This document shows positions 23,762 to 33,421 of a DNA stretch of 64,000 nt, piece after piece; position 1 is the stretch's first letter, and each line of letters opens with the position of its first letter. Made by a program: the position numbers and the translations under genes. Origin of the DNA: RGIG5612 sp964528825 (GTDB lineage: Bacteria > Bacillota > Clostridia > Lachnospirales > Lachnospiraceae); assembly GCA_964528825.1 (NCBI GenBank), contig CAZGVB010000006.1, positions 10,210 through 74,209 of the forward strand. Direction: 5' to 3'. Under the pieces are notes generated by a model that worked only from the letters and a program-made list of their open reading frames with translations, did not search any database and was not told where the DNA came from.

Positions 23762-25189
23762 TGCGCCTGCATCTCTGATATGCACCACATGACAGGCACC
23801 CTTACCGAAGGTCTCATCCATCACCGAAATATAATCCGAAAGCCTGTCTAACGGCACATATGCCTGTACAGTCCCCTCAAATCCGCCTCCGTGTATACGG
23901 AAGGCGCCATGTCCTGCGAGCAGCTCCCATGACATATCAAGTGCCTTTACCACATTTGAGGATGCAGCCTTCCCCGGCAGGCATACATTATTCAGATCCC
24001 TGAAGGACGATTGTCCCGAAAGGACGATCACCTTCAGATATTCACTTACCGGATCGTATTCTTCACCGTCCTCGTTTTTTTCGTCTTCATCCTGCACATC
24101 TGTCACTGCCATATCACATGCCGCGGCCGGATCTTCTGTCTCTGTCTCTGTCTTTTTCTCCGATATGTCCGCATCCAAGATGCCTTTGTCTGCAAGCTCT
24201 GCGATGCATTGCTTTAATTTGTCTACGCGCTCTTCTTCATTTACAAAATGTATGACTCTCTTTACGGCACGTTCTCCGAATCGTCCCACAATCTCCATGA
24301 AATTCTTCTCTATTTCGTCCTCGCTCACCTCTCTGAGCGTCTTTTTGCCGAAGAATCCTGCAACATTGCTCATATCTTCCTTGATCTGCGCATATGCATC
24401 TGTAAGATCCTCATGCGAGCTTCCCGTATCCACAAGGCAGATGGCACATCCAAGCTCCTTAGGATCAAAGCTGAGCTTTTCAAGCTCCGGACATTCGGGA
24501 TCCTTAAGATCCATATATAATACGCCGCCTTCAAGGCATGCCAGCTGGTCGAGCAGGCCCGAGGGCTTGCCCATATAGCTATTTTCTGCTGTTCTTCCCG
24601 CCTTTGCTATATCAAGATGCGGTATATTGCCGTCATTAAAGAGCTCCGATACAATGCTTCCGATAATGACCTCATATGCCGCAGATGATGACATACCGCA
24701 GCCTGACGGTATATCGCTCTCTATTAATGCATCAAATCCCTTTATCTCATAGCCCATGTCCGACAGAGCCGAAATAATGCCGTAAAGCAATGCTTCTGTA
24801 CCATTGCCCGCATCCTTCTGTATGCATCCTGCTGTGCCTGAAATATCGTCTTTTCTATCACTGATCGTTCCGTCATGCAGCTTTGTAAGATCGATGCTTA
24901 CGGGAGCATATCCCTGTGAGTTGACTCTGATGACATTTTCTCCGTTAGGGCATGCGGCACATCTCATATCAATGTCTATAGCGGCAGCTATTACCTTACC
25001 GTTTTGATGATCTGTATGATTGCCGCAGATTTCTGTCCTTGCAGGTGCAGTGAAAAGACTGATATCACGCCCCTTATCATTCGGAAATATTTCCGAATGT
25101 CTCTTGATCAATTCATGAAGGCTGCGTGACATTTCTTCTGCTTTATCTTTATATATTTCTTTAACTCTTTCTTCAAATTGTTCTGACAT
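23747..25189 (-). CDS. galK: Galactokinase with an acidic insert
   Basis: Galactokinase phosphorylates galactose to galactose-1-phosphate with ATP. The GHMP-kinase landmarks are present: TAPARTEICGNHTDHQNG (sugar binding), IPSGCGMSSSAAYEV (phosphate loop) and HGGGFEGTVQAYVP near the C-terminus. The protein is 480 residues, longer than the usual 390-430. Much of the excess is an Asp/Glu-rich insert at about residues 340-385 that looks disordered. It is the last gene of the galactoside unit; its ATG overlaps the stop of the preceding gene (TAATG). No galT or galE gene is found in this window, so the rest of the Leloir pathway must be elsewhere or be replaced. Confidence 0.93.
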   Translation of the reverse strand: MSEQFEERVKEIYKDKAEEMSRSLHELIKRHSEIFPNDKGRDISLFTAPARTEICGNHTDHQNGKVIAAAIDIDMRCAACPNGENVIRVNSQGYAPVSIDLTKLHDGTISDRKDDISGTAGCIQKDAGNGTEALLYGIISALSDMGYEIKGFDALIESDIPSGCGMSSSAAYEVIIGSIVSELFNDGNIPHLDIAKAGRTAENSYMGKPSGLLDQLACLEGGVLYMDLKDPECPELEKLSFDPKELGCAICLVDTGSSHEDLTDAYAQIKEDMSNVAGFFGKKTLREVSEDEIEKNFMEIVGRFGERAVKRVIHFVNEEERVDKLKQCIAELADKGILDADISEKKTETETEDPAAACDMAVTDVQDEDEKNEDGEEYDPVSEYLKVIVLSGQSSFRDLNNVCLPGKAASSNVVKALDMSWELLAGHGAFRIHGGGFEGTVQAYVPLDRLSDYISVMDETFGKGACHVVHIRDAGACRIK

Positions 25190-26631
25190 TATGATATCCC
25201 TTCTGCGGCAAGCCTTACGACATTATATCCACCGTCATATACGCCCTGCGTCTTAAGCCGCTTTATATTCTCATTCATCTGTATCAGGAGCTGCCTGTCT
25301 TCTATAAGCGAATCCGCCATGTTTTTGAGGCTTGCTATGCTCTCACACTCAAATGTAGCATCACCTATCTCGCTCGCATGGACCGCACCATATACCTCAT
25401 GCCCCCCTATATGCCTCATCATGAGCTTCGGTACCGGATAGAATGACAGCTCCGAAGGCTTTGTGACAAGGACGTCGCATTTTCTCATGAGCAGATTGGT
25501 AGAATATACAGCTTCAAATATATTTTTATTGCAAATGCAATATATGCCACAATCCGTACCCTTGCCAAGGCTCGCAGCCCATTGTCTCATGGTGCCGTAT
25601 TCATCGAAAAATGTCCTGCACTTGTTCTCAAAGCCCGGGAGCTTTTTCTTGAAATATTCCCACATATCAATATGGTCTCCGAAATTGATGATCAGAGAGG
25701 CCATACCTTTTCTGACATATCCCGATAAATGCTCTGCAAGTGCAAGATACAGCTCTCCCCCGGCGCCTGCACCGCCGACCGTAAGCAAGAAACTCACGGG
25801 AGCCTTATCTCTTGCTCTGCCTATCCTCTCACCGCAGTCCTCCTCGATGTTGCTCACAAGCTCATGATCGACATAATGTCCTGTCATAAAAAGGCTGTCA
25901 TCTGTCATATGGGCAAGAGGTTTCTTTGCCATACCATTGAGCATCTTATATCCCATATATGCAAACGGTGTCTGCACAGTATGTATGGCACCCTCCGCAA
26001 GATGCAATGCCATAGGCCAATTGTCGGGAATGGCATTTACTACCTTTGTAAGTCCTGCATGAACCGCTCCCTGTGCAGGCCATACATGGGTTGCAACATA
26101 TGGTATATCCTTAGGCAGATCATGAAATATCGGGACTAAAAGCTCCGAATTTCTCTGATCGACGGCATTATATGTGAGCTTTCTGAAGCCCTCGCTGTTT
26201 AACGGCTCCCAGATAGCCTTGTTAAAGAGCCTTGATCTTTGTGATATCCTGGATGCAAGTGAATAAAGATCATTTTGAGACCTGATCATCTTGGAACCTG
26301 TAATATCGAAGGACGCAAGATCAAGCCACAACGGAACAAAGCCGAGTGCCTGCGCGCATGACGCCATCGCTATGGATATCCTGTAATGACCGAATCCCAT
26401 TCTGATATTTCCGACGACAAGCGCCTTGTCAGGCACTGTCAGTTCTTCATCTGACATGACAAGGTCGCACATCCTTATCTCCTGTATACTCTCTATCGGC
26501 TCAAGTCTCAGATGATAGATCTTATCAAGATCGTTGCCGAACTTTTTTATATATTTTGCCTTGCTTCTGTCTGCCTTGCGGATCGTCCTTTGATCTATGG
26601 GATTGCCGAAGATAATACTGCTCTTATCCAT
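25189..26631 (-). CDS. GT-B-like protein of unknown function in the galactoside operon
   Basis: This 480-residue soluble protein has no signal peptide or membrane segment. Its layout suggests a two-domain GT-B glycosyltransferase fold: an N-terminal glycine motif VGNIRMGFGHYRISIAMAS resembling the GT28/MurG/MGDG-synthase loop, and a second domain with TVGGAGAGGELYLAL and LVTKPSELSFYPVPKLMM, similar to the donor-binding TKPGG region. Sugar-phosphate or nucleotide-sugar binding is therefore plausible. It sits between alpha-galactosidase and galactokinase, with AAGGA 7 bases before its ATG, so it should act on galactose or the aglycone released. I cannot assign a reaction. It could be a phosphorylase or transferase rather than a hydrolase. 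Confidence 0.6.
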   Translation of the reverse strand: MDKSSIIFGNPIDQRTIRKADRSKAKYIKKFGNDLDKIYHLRLEPIESIQEIRMCDLVMSDEELTVPDKALVVGNIRMGFGHYRISIAMASCAQALGFVPLWLDLASFDITGSKMIRSQNDLYSLASRISQRSRLFNKAIWEPLNSEGFRKLTYNAVDQRNSELLVPIFHDLPKDIPYVATHVWPAQGAVHAGLTKVVNAIPDNWPMALHLAEGAIHTVQTPFAYMGYKMLNGMAKKPLAHMTDDSLFMTGHYVDHELVSNIEEDCGERIGRARDKAPVSFLLTVGGAGAGGELYLALAEHLSGYVRKGMASLIINFGDHIDMWEYFKKKLPGFENKCRTFFDEYGTMRQWAASLGKGTDCGIYCICNKNIFEAVYSTNLLMRKCDVLVTKPSELSFYPVPKLMMRHIGGHEVYGAVHASEIGDATFECESIASLKNMADSLIEDRQLLIQMNENIKRLKTQGVYDGGYNVVRLAAEGIS

Positions 26632-26687
26632 AAGCCTGTCCTTCTGTTTGATATTTATATTCTGTCTGCATGCCTGCGGACCTGTCT

Positions 26688-28400
26688 TTACATTTTGGAA
26701 ATATCATCCTTCCTCAATATGCCGCTTTGTCTGTCATAGACCATCAAATACTCCCTTCCGTCCATTGCATATCTGATCTCTATATCTCTCCCGCGGCTGT
26801 TTATATCGAGCACCTCGGCATCTGCCAAGGTCCTTGCCATATCATGAAGCTTCTTCTTTTCCTCGTCATAGAGAGCGATATCATCTCCTGTCAGGCATAT
26901 AGATCCAAACATATGATTTATCTGAACCAATGCCGATCTTTGATCCGCCGTGAGCCTGTTTCCCTTATCTCCCAAAAGATATACATCCGGATCGCAGCGA
27001 AATACCGTTCCGTCCATAACTGTGCGGAAAATAGTATTTTGAATCGTGGTCTTAGTGGAAATGCGTTCTCTGTGCATAAAGCGCATATAGAATATATCGT
27101 CAAAGCTCAGAGATATATCAGGCCCGATGCGGCAATAATCGACCAGATTGAAGGCCGATGCCAGCGGAACGCCGCAGCCTATGATGAGCCTGTCTCCAAG
27201 GATATCCCGCAGCCTTTGCATCGACTCTCTCATTATCTCAGCTCTTGTATGCATGCTGTCTGAGCATAGCGCGGCGGCATAGAGGAAATCCAGCTTGAAC
27301 AGATCAAAACCCATGTCCTTATAATAGCAAAGGCACTTTTCTATATATTCCCATACATCGGCTCTGCGTATATCGAGTGCCACATCGCCGCTCCAATTGC
27401 AGCCTGCATAGACATCCTTGCCGTCTTTTTTCAGTATCCACTTCGGATGCTCTCTACAGAGTCTGCTCTTTGTCTCTGCAACAAACGGCGCGAGCCATAT
27501 GCCCGCCTTGAGCCCCTTTGAATGTATCTCATCTGCTATCGGCGCAATCCCATGCGGGAATTTTGCCGCATCTACAGAAAGCCAATCTCCCACAAATGTC
27601 TCATAGCCGTCATCTATCTGAAAAAGGTCATAACCGTCCGCCGTATTTATGCCTGCAAGATCATTATAGATCGTCTTTTCGTTTATATCCTGATAATGCC
27701 TGTACCATGATGTATATCCGTATAACACAGGAGCGCTGCTTTTGCCAAAGCGCTCAAAATAATTCCTTTGACATGTGAGTGCAGGGCCTCTGCTCATTAT
27801 AAGATCAAACAATTTGATATCGCCATGCAGTTCTCTGCCCGCACAGTCGCTCATGAGCCTGAGCATGTTATTTGCGATGTCATGACATATAATGAGAAAA
27901 GCTATATGATCATTAAGGGAACCGATAAGATCGCTCTCTCCGGTCCTATGTTTGATATATGACCATGTAAATGAATGCTTTATATCTTTGTCATACTTGA
28001 AAAAATAAGAATCGCCATATTGCGGAAAATGATATTTGTTTTTTATAAATGACGGAAGATGATCAAGGCTGTGTACTTTTTCATGCGGCTTATACTCTCT
28101 GGTCTCAGTCCATGATTGATATCCGTTCAGCAATATGTCGCAATCCTTGTCATATCTATATGGCATCTCTATGACGGCCTGCTTTAATATGATCCTGACT
28201 CTGGAATGAAGCACCACAGACAGACTGTCAAGATCATTTGAGCCATTAAAAAGACAGTCCACCTCCGCCATGATATCACTGTTGCCCACAAAGAATCGGC
28301 ATTCTTTGCCTTTTCTCTCATTTTCTTCAATGGCCTTGTCAAAATCCGCCTTGAATCTGCGCGTATGTCCATTTGCGATATATTCAAGCAGAAATCTCAT
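26688..28400 (-). CDS. Alpha-galactosidase, GH36 family
   Basis: The 570-residue protein is a cytosolic GH36 enzyme that would release alpha-linked galactose from imported melibiose- or raffinose-type sugars. The barrel core is clear: FQIDDGYETFVGDWL, LKAGIWLAPFVAE, HPKWILKKDG, then LFKLDFLYAAAL with the catalytic nucleophile Asp and CRIGPDISLS with the acid/base Asp. The N-terminal beta domain is shorter than in the 730-residue tetrameric enzymes, as in other compact GH36 members. No signal peptide is present, in keeping with the co-transcribed importer. Its ATG overlaps the importer stop as ATGA. Confidence 0.92.
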   Translation of the reverse strand: MRFLLEYIANGHTRRFKADFDKAIEENERKGKECRFFVGNSDIMAEVDCLFNGSNDLDSLSVVLHSRVRIILKQAVIEMPYRYDKDCDILLNGYQSWTETREYKPHEKVHSLDHLPSFIKNKYHFPQYGDSYFFKYDKDIKHSFTWSYIKHRTGESDLIGSLNDHIAFLIICHDIANNMLRLMSDCAGRELHGDIKLFDLIMSRGPALTCQRNYFERFGKSSAPVLYGYTSWYRHYQDINEKTIYNDLAGINTADGYDLFQIDDGYETFVGDWLSVDAAKFPHGIAPIADEIHSKGLKAGIWLAPFVAETKSRLCREHPKWILKKDGKDVYAGCNWSGDVALDIRRADVWEYIEKCLCYYKDMGFDLFKLDFLYAAALCSDSMHTRAEIMRESMQRLRDILGDRLIIGCGVPLASAFNLVDYCRIGPDISLSFDDIFYMRFMHRERISTKTTIQNTIFRTVMDGTVFRCDPDVYLLGDKGNRLTADQRSALVQINHMFGSICLTGDDIALYDEEKKKLHDMARTLADAEVLDINSRGRDIEIRYAMDGREYLMVYDRQSGILRKDDISKM

Positions 28401-29815
28401 TTTTCATTTCCTTCTGCCTGCGCCGCATGTGCATCATTTATTGTCTTCATGACGTCTTTTTCATTGTAGAACATCAATATGACAGCTCCCAGGCAACAGA
28501 ATATGACGGCGACCATTGCCACTATCCTGAGGCCCTGTTCGGAGGCCATAAGCTCATTTTCGGTAATATCCTGTGCAGCACCGAGTACTGCCAGTGATGT
28601 AAAGGCAAGCATGGCTATGCTCTGTCCGAGCTTCATTGCAAATGTCCTTGCCGCAAAGAACATGCCTTCTCTGTTTTCACCTGTCTTCAGAGCATCCTCC
28701 TCTGCAACATCCGCAACTATAGACTGCGGTATAATGCCGAGCAAAGCCATCGGGAATGCGGCGATCACTACTATGAGTATGCCGAATACTATGCCGGGAA
28801 GCGGTATCACGCCGATGAGCGCGGTAATGATATATGCAAGCATCAGTCCGAAGAAGCCCGTAATGACGAGCTTTTTCTTGCCGAACTTCTTTACAAGTCT
28901 GGATACAAAAGGATAGAAGCAAGCGGACAATACCGTCATGGCTCCCAAAAATACTGTTGTATAAAATTCGTCAAGATGCATTGACACCCTTACAAAGAAC
29001 GGGAGACCGGTCTGGAAAAGTGTGAGCCCGATCCAATATGCTATATCCGATGCCGAGAATTTCAGAAAATTTTTGTTTTTAAATGTAGATGAAAGGCTCC
29101 TCATCATATTGGATTCACTCGGTCTCGCATCTACAAAATCTCTCTCATTCAGCTTGATCGTAGGTATCAGCATGCAGATAAGTGCTATTATCGCAAGGAT
29201 TATAAAAAGCAGCCTGTAGCTCCATGCATATGTTACGACGCCCTGCAGCATGCCTGCAAATACAAACGGAAGATATGCTATAAGTGTTCCGAAGAAATAT
29301 GTAAATGATATAGCAGTGGAGATATACATGCGATCGTCCTGAGTTTTTCCGAACTCAGATATGAGCGCATTATACGGTGTGCAATAAATGGTCATAAAAA
29401 GATAGAAAAGGATCAGGAAGAAGAGGATCCATATGATATTTATCGCACTTATATGCTCGATCGGAGCGCAGAAAACGAGTACAGTGATCACTGCAAACGG
29501 GATCGCAGCCACCTTCATAAACGGCAGTCTCCTGCCCTTAGGATTCCTGCTCCTGTCAGACATCGTAGCTATAAGCGGATCCGTGACTGCATCAAAGATC
29601 CTGCAAATAAAGGTGATGAGTCCAAGAACGGTAAATATACCGAAAATAACGAGGCCGGTCGGGACATAGAACTTCGCTCCCGCATCCGCAGAATCCTGTG
29701 TCGGCAGATAAAATGTCACCAGCCATGTATTTATGATGCCGCCGAGTATAGACCATCCCAGCTGCCCTATGGCAAAGATCCACATTTCCTTCTTAGTCAA
29801 GCGTCTTGTCTTCAT
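28397..29815 (-). CDS. GPH-family (MFS) galactoside:cation symporter
   Basis: The 472-residue protein has about twelve membrane segments and the glycoside-pentoside-hexuronide signature of MelB-like carriers, including WGG/GGIINTWLVTFYLP near the N-terminus, DAVTDPLIATMSDRSRNPKGRRLP (the conserved cation-site helix) and YCTPYNALISE. It imports a sugar with a cation. The next gene is a cytosolic alpha-galactosidase, so melibiose, galactinol or a similar alpha-galactoside is the likely substrate. The ATG at 29813-29815 follows AAAGGGG by 5 bases; an upstream start would add 14 unrelated residues. It is the first gene of the unit; the rsfS gene lies 100 bases away on the same strand. Confidence 0.9.
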   Translation of the reverse strand: MKTRRLTKKEMWIFAIGQLGWSILGGIINTWLVTFYLPTQDSADAGAKFYVPTGLVIFGIFTVLGLITFICRIFDAVTDPLIATMSDRSRNPKGRRLPFMKVAAIPFAVITVLVFCAPIEHISAINIIWILFFLILFYLFMTIYCTPYNALISEFGKTQDDRMYISTAISFTYFFGTLIAYLPFVFAGMLQGVVTYAWSYRLLFIILAIIALICMLIPTIKLNERDFVDARPSESNMMRSLSSTFKNKNFLKFSASDIAYWIGLTLFQTGLPFFVRVSMHLDEFYTTVFLGAMTVLSACFYPFVSRLVKKFGKKKLVITGFFGLMLAYIITALIGVIPLPGIVFGILIVVIAAFPMALLGIIPQSIVADVAEEDALKTGENREGMFFAARTFAMKLGQSIAMLAFTSLAVLGAAQDITENELMASEQGLRIVAMVAVIFCCLGAVILMFYNEKDVMKTINDAHAAQAEGNEK

Positions 29816-29915
29816 TTTAGCCCCTTTTCTGCTGCAGCCGCAGCCTGATCGGACCATCAGATATAAGTACCGATCAAAAGCGATAATGGCAGTTATAAGT
29901 AAGCATCCGCAGCTG

Positions 29916-30263
29916 TCAAAGCTCGGATATCTCTACTATACGCCCGTCCGTCCATATTCTCTCAAGATCGTAAAACAGTCTCTGCTCTTGATTGAATATA
30001 TGTATTATAACATCCTGATAATCCATCAATATCCAATTTGCGCTTGTATATCCCTCTGTGCTCTTTGGAAAGCATCCTTCCTTCGCAAGAGTCTCCTCGA
30101 TATTCTCCGCAAGAGCCTTGACTTGTCTCTCATTTGCGGCACCAGCAATGATAAAATAATCCGCTATAACAGATACCTTGCTGATATCTATGATCTTGAT
30201 ATCTATGGCTTTCTTTTCATCAAGTGATCTATATGTCTGCTTTACGATATCTTTTATTTCCAT
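29916..30263 (-). CDS. rsfS: Ribosome silencing factor RsfS
   Basis: RsfS binds ribosomal protein L14 on the 50S subunit and blocks subunit joining when nutrients are scarce. The 115-residue protein shows the family pattern DIKIIDISKVSVIADYFIIAGAANERQVKALAENIEE in its parts, and WILMDYQDVIIHIFNQEQRLFYDLERIW near the C-terminus. GGAGG precedes the ATG by 5 bases. It is the last gene of the rplU-rpmA-obg-yhbY-nadD-yqeK-rsfS block, the standard order in Clostridia and Bacilli. Confidence 0.95.
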   Translation of the reverse strand: MEIKDIVKQTYRSLDEKKAIDIKIIDISKVSVIADYFIIAGAANERQVKALAENIEETLAKEGCFPKSTEGYTSANWILMDYQDVIIHIFNQEQRLFYDLERIWTDGRIVEISEL

Positions 30264-30301
30264 CTTTTCCTCCGTTATCCTACGCGGTAACGCACCTGCA
30301 T

Positions 30302-30907
30302 CTATCTGATGCCGTGCTTTCTTTCATAAATATCTTTATAGTAATAATAAGTCTCCCTTGTCATCGGGTCAACTTTTCCTTTACCCTTGCTCTCCAGAAA
30401 TTGCAATTGATTTTTTGTTACTTTATATATGCATTCGTCAATATCCTCAAATGCCAATGTCCTCATTTCGTCCAAATGCGGGATGATATTCTTCTGTCTG
30501 GTAGGCTCAAGCATGTCGGCAAGATAAATGATCTTCTGGAGCATCGTCATATCAGGCTGTCCTGTAGTATGGCTCTCTATAGCCTTAAGTATCTGCGCAT
30601 CATCTACGCCGTAATCTCTTACCGCTATATATGTGCCGAGCTTTGCATGGATCAGCTTAGGATTCTCCGTCTCTGTTTGAGTAAGAGATACATTTCCCTC
30701 TCGGCACAGTCTTATCTGATCCTCATCCGAAAAATACTTGGCGCAGTCATGCAGCAGTCCCGCGAGCAGAGCCTTATCCACATCTATCTCATATTTCATG
30801 GCAAGCGCCGCTGCCGTATATGCCACTCCCAATGAGTGCACATATCTCGGATAATGCAACGTCTTTTGTAATTTTCCTGTTATCTCTTCATAAAGCTTAA
30901 GCTCCAT
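30302..30907 (-). CDS. yqeK: HD-domain Ap4A hydrolase YqeK
   Basis: YqeK hydrolyses diadenosine tetraphosphate symmetrically to ADP. The 201-residue protein has the HD metal-site residues: RYVHSLGV (first His), LLHDCAKYF (His-Asp), then IHAKLGTYIA and ESHTTGQPDMT, and the conserved ending LADMLEPTRQ before a helical tail. ATG at 30905-30907 has GGGGAG at good spacing; a TTG two codons earlier is less likely. It follows nadD closely, as in most Firmicutes. Confidence 0.93.
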   Translation of the reverse strand: MELKLYEEITGKLQKTLHYPRYVHSLGVAYTAAALAMKYEIDVDKALLAGLLHDCAKYFSDEDQIRLCREGNVSLTQTETENPKLIHAKLGTYIAVRDYGVDDAQILKAIESHTTGQPDMTMLQKIIYLADMLEPTRQKNIIPHLDEMRTLAFEDIDECIYKVTKNQLQFLESKGKGKVDPMTRETYYYYKDIYERKHGIR

Positions 30908-30973
30908 TTGCAAATATCTCCCCGGAAATTAAACATATATAAGCTTATCGGTCAAATGCGAAGAAGTACCCGA

Positions 30974-31663
30974 TCAGCCATCTGAAAGTCCGTACAGCCT
31001 GTGCTCGTATATATATCCCCGCACTGCCTCCGGAACATAATATCTGATGCTCTCACCTGCATGTATTCTGCGGGATATGTCACTTGATGAAATCTCTATA
31101 TCCGGCATGTCGATATCATATATTTTTGCATCAAATTTCTTCCTGAGATGCTCTGCCGCCGCCAGAAACATTTGCTGCTCAGACATCTGACCGTGCAATG
31201 CAGCATCCGAAAACGCCCCGCAGCTGCCGGACTCTCCCTTATCCTGGCCGCATCTTCTGGCCGATGCTATATTGGCTATCTTAAATATCTCCGGAGCCTG
31301 ATACCAGTTTTCAATACTGAAGAGAGTGTCTCCTCCGATGATCAGATATATCTCGCAGTCGGGATTGGCAGAGCGAAACGCCTTCAGGGTATTGACAGTA
31401 TATGTAGGGCCGGGCAGAGAGATCTCAAGATCTGACAGCTCAAATCTTTCATTATCCTCTATGGCAAGTCTGACCATGTTTATGCGGTCTTCAAGCGGCT
31501 GCAGACTTTTATCGGTCCTGTGATACGGGGACGGCGTAGGCATAAAGAGTATCCTGTCCAACGAAAGCTTATCAAGAGCTTCCTGCGCCAATATCAGATG
31601 ACCCATATGAATGGGATCGAATGCACCGCCGAATATCCCTATTTTTTTATCTTTAAGATTCAT
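30974..31663 (-). CDS. nadD: Nicotinate-nucleotide adenylyltransferase
   Basis: NadD joins ATP and nicotinate mononucleotide to make NaAD in NAD synthesis. The 229-residue protein has the nucleotidyltransferase start GIFGGAFDPIHMGHLILAQ with the HxGH motif, MPTPSPYHR, and the C-terminal ISSSDISRRIHAGES (ISSTxIR motif variant). A roughly 20-residue loop with Cys and Gly (about 140-160) makes it slightly longer than usual. Its ATG overlaps the yhbY stop as ATGA. Confidence 0.95.
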   Translation of the reverse strand: MNLKDKKIGIFGGAFDPIHMGHLILAQEALDKLSLDRILFMPTPSPYHRTDKSLQPLEDRINMVRLAIEDNERFELSDLEISLPGPTYTVNTLKAFRSANPDCEIYLIIGGDTLFSIENWYQAPEIFKIANIASARRCGQDKGESGSCGAFSDAALHGQMSEQQMFLAAAEHLRKKFDAKIYDIDMPDIEISSSDISRRIHAGESIRYYVPEAVRGYIYEHRLYGLSDG

Positions 31664-31959
31664 TTTACAACTACGGCACCTTCTGCGTGCTTGATCTTGG
31701 GATTGTATCTGTATAGAGTGATCTTCTTTCCCATGACCTGCACTACCTGACTGCCTGTACGTTCTGCGACTATCTCGGCGATCTCATGCGGATCGTCAAA
31801 GCAATTCTTAAGAACACCTATCTTGATGAGCTCCCTTGCCTCCAGAGCCTCGTCAACCGCCGCCGTTACCTCCGGTGTCAGACTCTCTTTTCCGACATTT
31901 ATAATAGGCTCAAGATGATGTGCTGCGCTGCGAAGTGCCGCTCTTTCTTTACTTGTCAT
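31660..31959 (-). CDS. yhbY: YhbY-type RNA-binding protein
   Basis: The 99-residue protein is a single CRS1-YhbY (CRM) domain that binds pre-50S ribosomal particles. It shows the family elements LRSAAHHLEPIINVGKESLT, the GxxG-like core around LIKIGVLKNCFDD, and the final VQVMGKKITLYRYNP. The ATG at 31957-31959 has AAGGA 6 bases upstream and was preferred to one five codons earlier. It lies between obg and nadD. Confidence 0.92.
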   Translation of the reverse strand: MTSKERAALRSAAHHLEPIINVGKESLTPEVTAAVDEALEARELIKIGVLKNCFDDPHEIAEIVAERTGSQVVQVMGKKITLYRYNPKIKHAEGAVVVK

Positions 31960-32056
31960 TCGTTTTCCTTTCATTCATAGCGAACCTGTCCCGGATTCGC
32001 ATATAAAGTGACTGTATATAGCCATTCTAACGCTCTGTGTGCGATATTGCATTGAT

Positions 32057-33346
32057 TTATTTATAATATTCGAACTCGTGTCCGTAGATCCTTACGGTGT
32101 CGCCTTCCTCAAGCCCCATCTCGAGCATCCTGTCTATTATGCCCTGCTCGATCATAAATTTTTGAAAGAACATAAAACCCTGTTCGGCCTCCAGGTTGGT
32201 ATAGCCGAGCATACGCTCTATCCTCGGGCCCGTTACCGAATAGACACCGTCTTCCGTAAGCTCTATCTCATACGGTTCTTCCTCGTCGACATATACCTCA
32301 TTTATATCGAATTCGCTCTCAAATATCATAGAGTCTCTGCCGAGCGCCTTCAGCATATCATTGACGCTGTACAAAAGAGGCTTTATTCCCGCACCTGTTA
32401 CTGCGGATATCGGAAATATATCCGCATTTTCGCATCCCGGCTCCGTTTTTATCTTTTCTATGAGCTCCTGTACCTCCTCATCAAGCATGAGGTCTGTCTT
32501 GTTTGCGGCTATGACCTGCCTCTTGCCCGCAAGTGAGATATTATAGTCCTGGAGCTCCTTATTGATCGCACGAATATCCTCCACAGGATCTCTGCCCTCA
32601 GAGCCCGAGGCATCTATGACATGTATAAGTACTCTGCATCTTTCAATATGACGCAGGAATTCATGCCCGAGTCCCGCACCCTGTGCTGCTCCCTCTATAA
32701 GTCCCGGAATGTCGGCAAGTACAAAGCCCTGCCCTCCCTCAAGATCCACGACACCGAGATTCGGCGTAAGCGTGGTGAAATGATAATTGGCTATCTTGGG
32801 CTTGGCATTCGATACAACAGAAAGAAATGTCGACTTGCCGACATTCGGAAATCCGACCAATCCAACATCTGCAATAACCTTAAGCTCAAGGATGATCTCA
32901 AGCTTAAGAGACTTTCCTCCCGGCTGAGCATATCTGGGAGCCTGCATAACGGGAGTGGCATAATGCTGATTGCCCTTACCGCCTCTTCCTCCCTTTAAGA
33001 GTACATATCTGTCGCCCGGCGTAGACATATCATATATGACCTTGTCGGAAAGAGCCTCCTTGATAAGAGTGCCCACCGGCACACTCAGCACAAGATCTGC
33101 GCCCGCCTTTCCGTGGCTGTTTCTCTTTGCACCCTCTTCGCCGTCCTCAGCCTTAAACTTCGTACGATTCCTGTATTCCGCAAGGGTATTTACAGATTCA
33201 TCGGCAACAAATATAATGCTGCCGCCGGATCCTCCGTCTCCGCCGTCAGGTCCCCCCGCCGGAACATATTTTTCTCTTCTGAAGCTCACATGGCCGTCTC
33301 CGCCCTTTCCGGAAATGACCGTTATCTTGGCTCTGTCTGCGAACAT
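32057..33346 (-). CDS. obg: Obg/CgtA GTPase
   Basis: Obg is an essential GTPase in 50S assembly and stress control. The 429-residue protein has the glycine-rich Obg fold (FADRAKITVISGKGGDGHVSFRREKYVPAGGPDGGDGG, here cited by its start and end), the GTPase domain with GFPNVGKSTFLS, DIPGLIEGA and NKTDLM, and the C-terminal OCT domain present only in Gram-positive Obg proteins. AGGAGG lies 5 bases before the ATG at 33344-33346; an earlier in-frame start would add 19 unlike residues. Confidence 0.96.
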   Translation of the reverse strand: MFADRAKITVISGKGGDGHVSFRREKYVPAGGPDGGDGGSGGSIIFVADESVNTLAEYRNRTKFKAEDGEEGAKRNSHGKAGADLVLSVPVGTLIKEALSDKVIYDMSTPGDRYVLLKGGRGGKGNQHYATPVMQAPRYAQPGGKSLKLEIILELKVIADVGLVGFPNVGKSTFLSVVSNAKPKIANYHFTTLTPNLGVVDLEGGQGFVLADIPGLIEGAAQGAGLGHEFLRHIERCRVLIHVIDASGSEGRDPVEDIRAINKELQDYNISLAGKRQVIAANKTDLMLDEEVQELIEKIKTEPGCENADIFPISAVTGAGIKPLLYSVNDMLKALGRDSMIFESEFDINEVYVDEEEPYEIELTEDGVYSVTGPRIERMLGYTNLEAEQGFMFFQKFMIEQGIIDRMLEMGLEEGDTVRIYGHEFEYYK

Positions 33347-33421
33347 AAAGTCCTCCTGCCTATATACAAATATGAGCTTCAAACCATCTGATTTGAAGCT
33401 CACATAAAAACTTTGTCTGTA

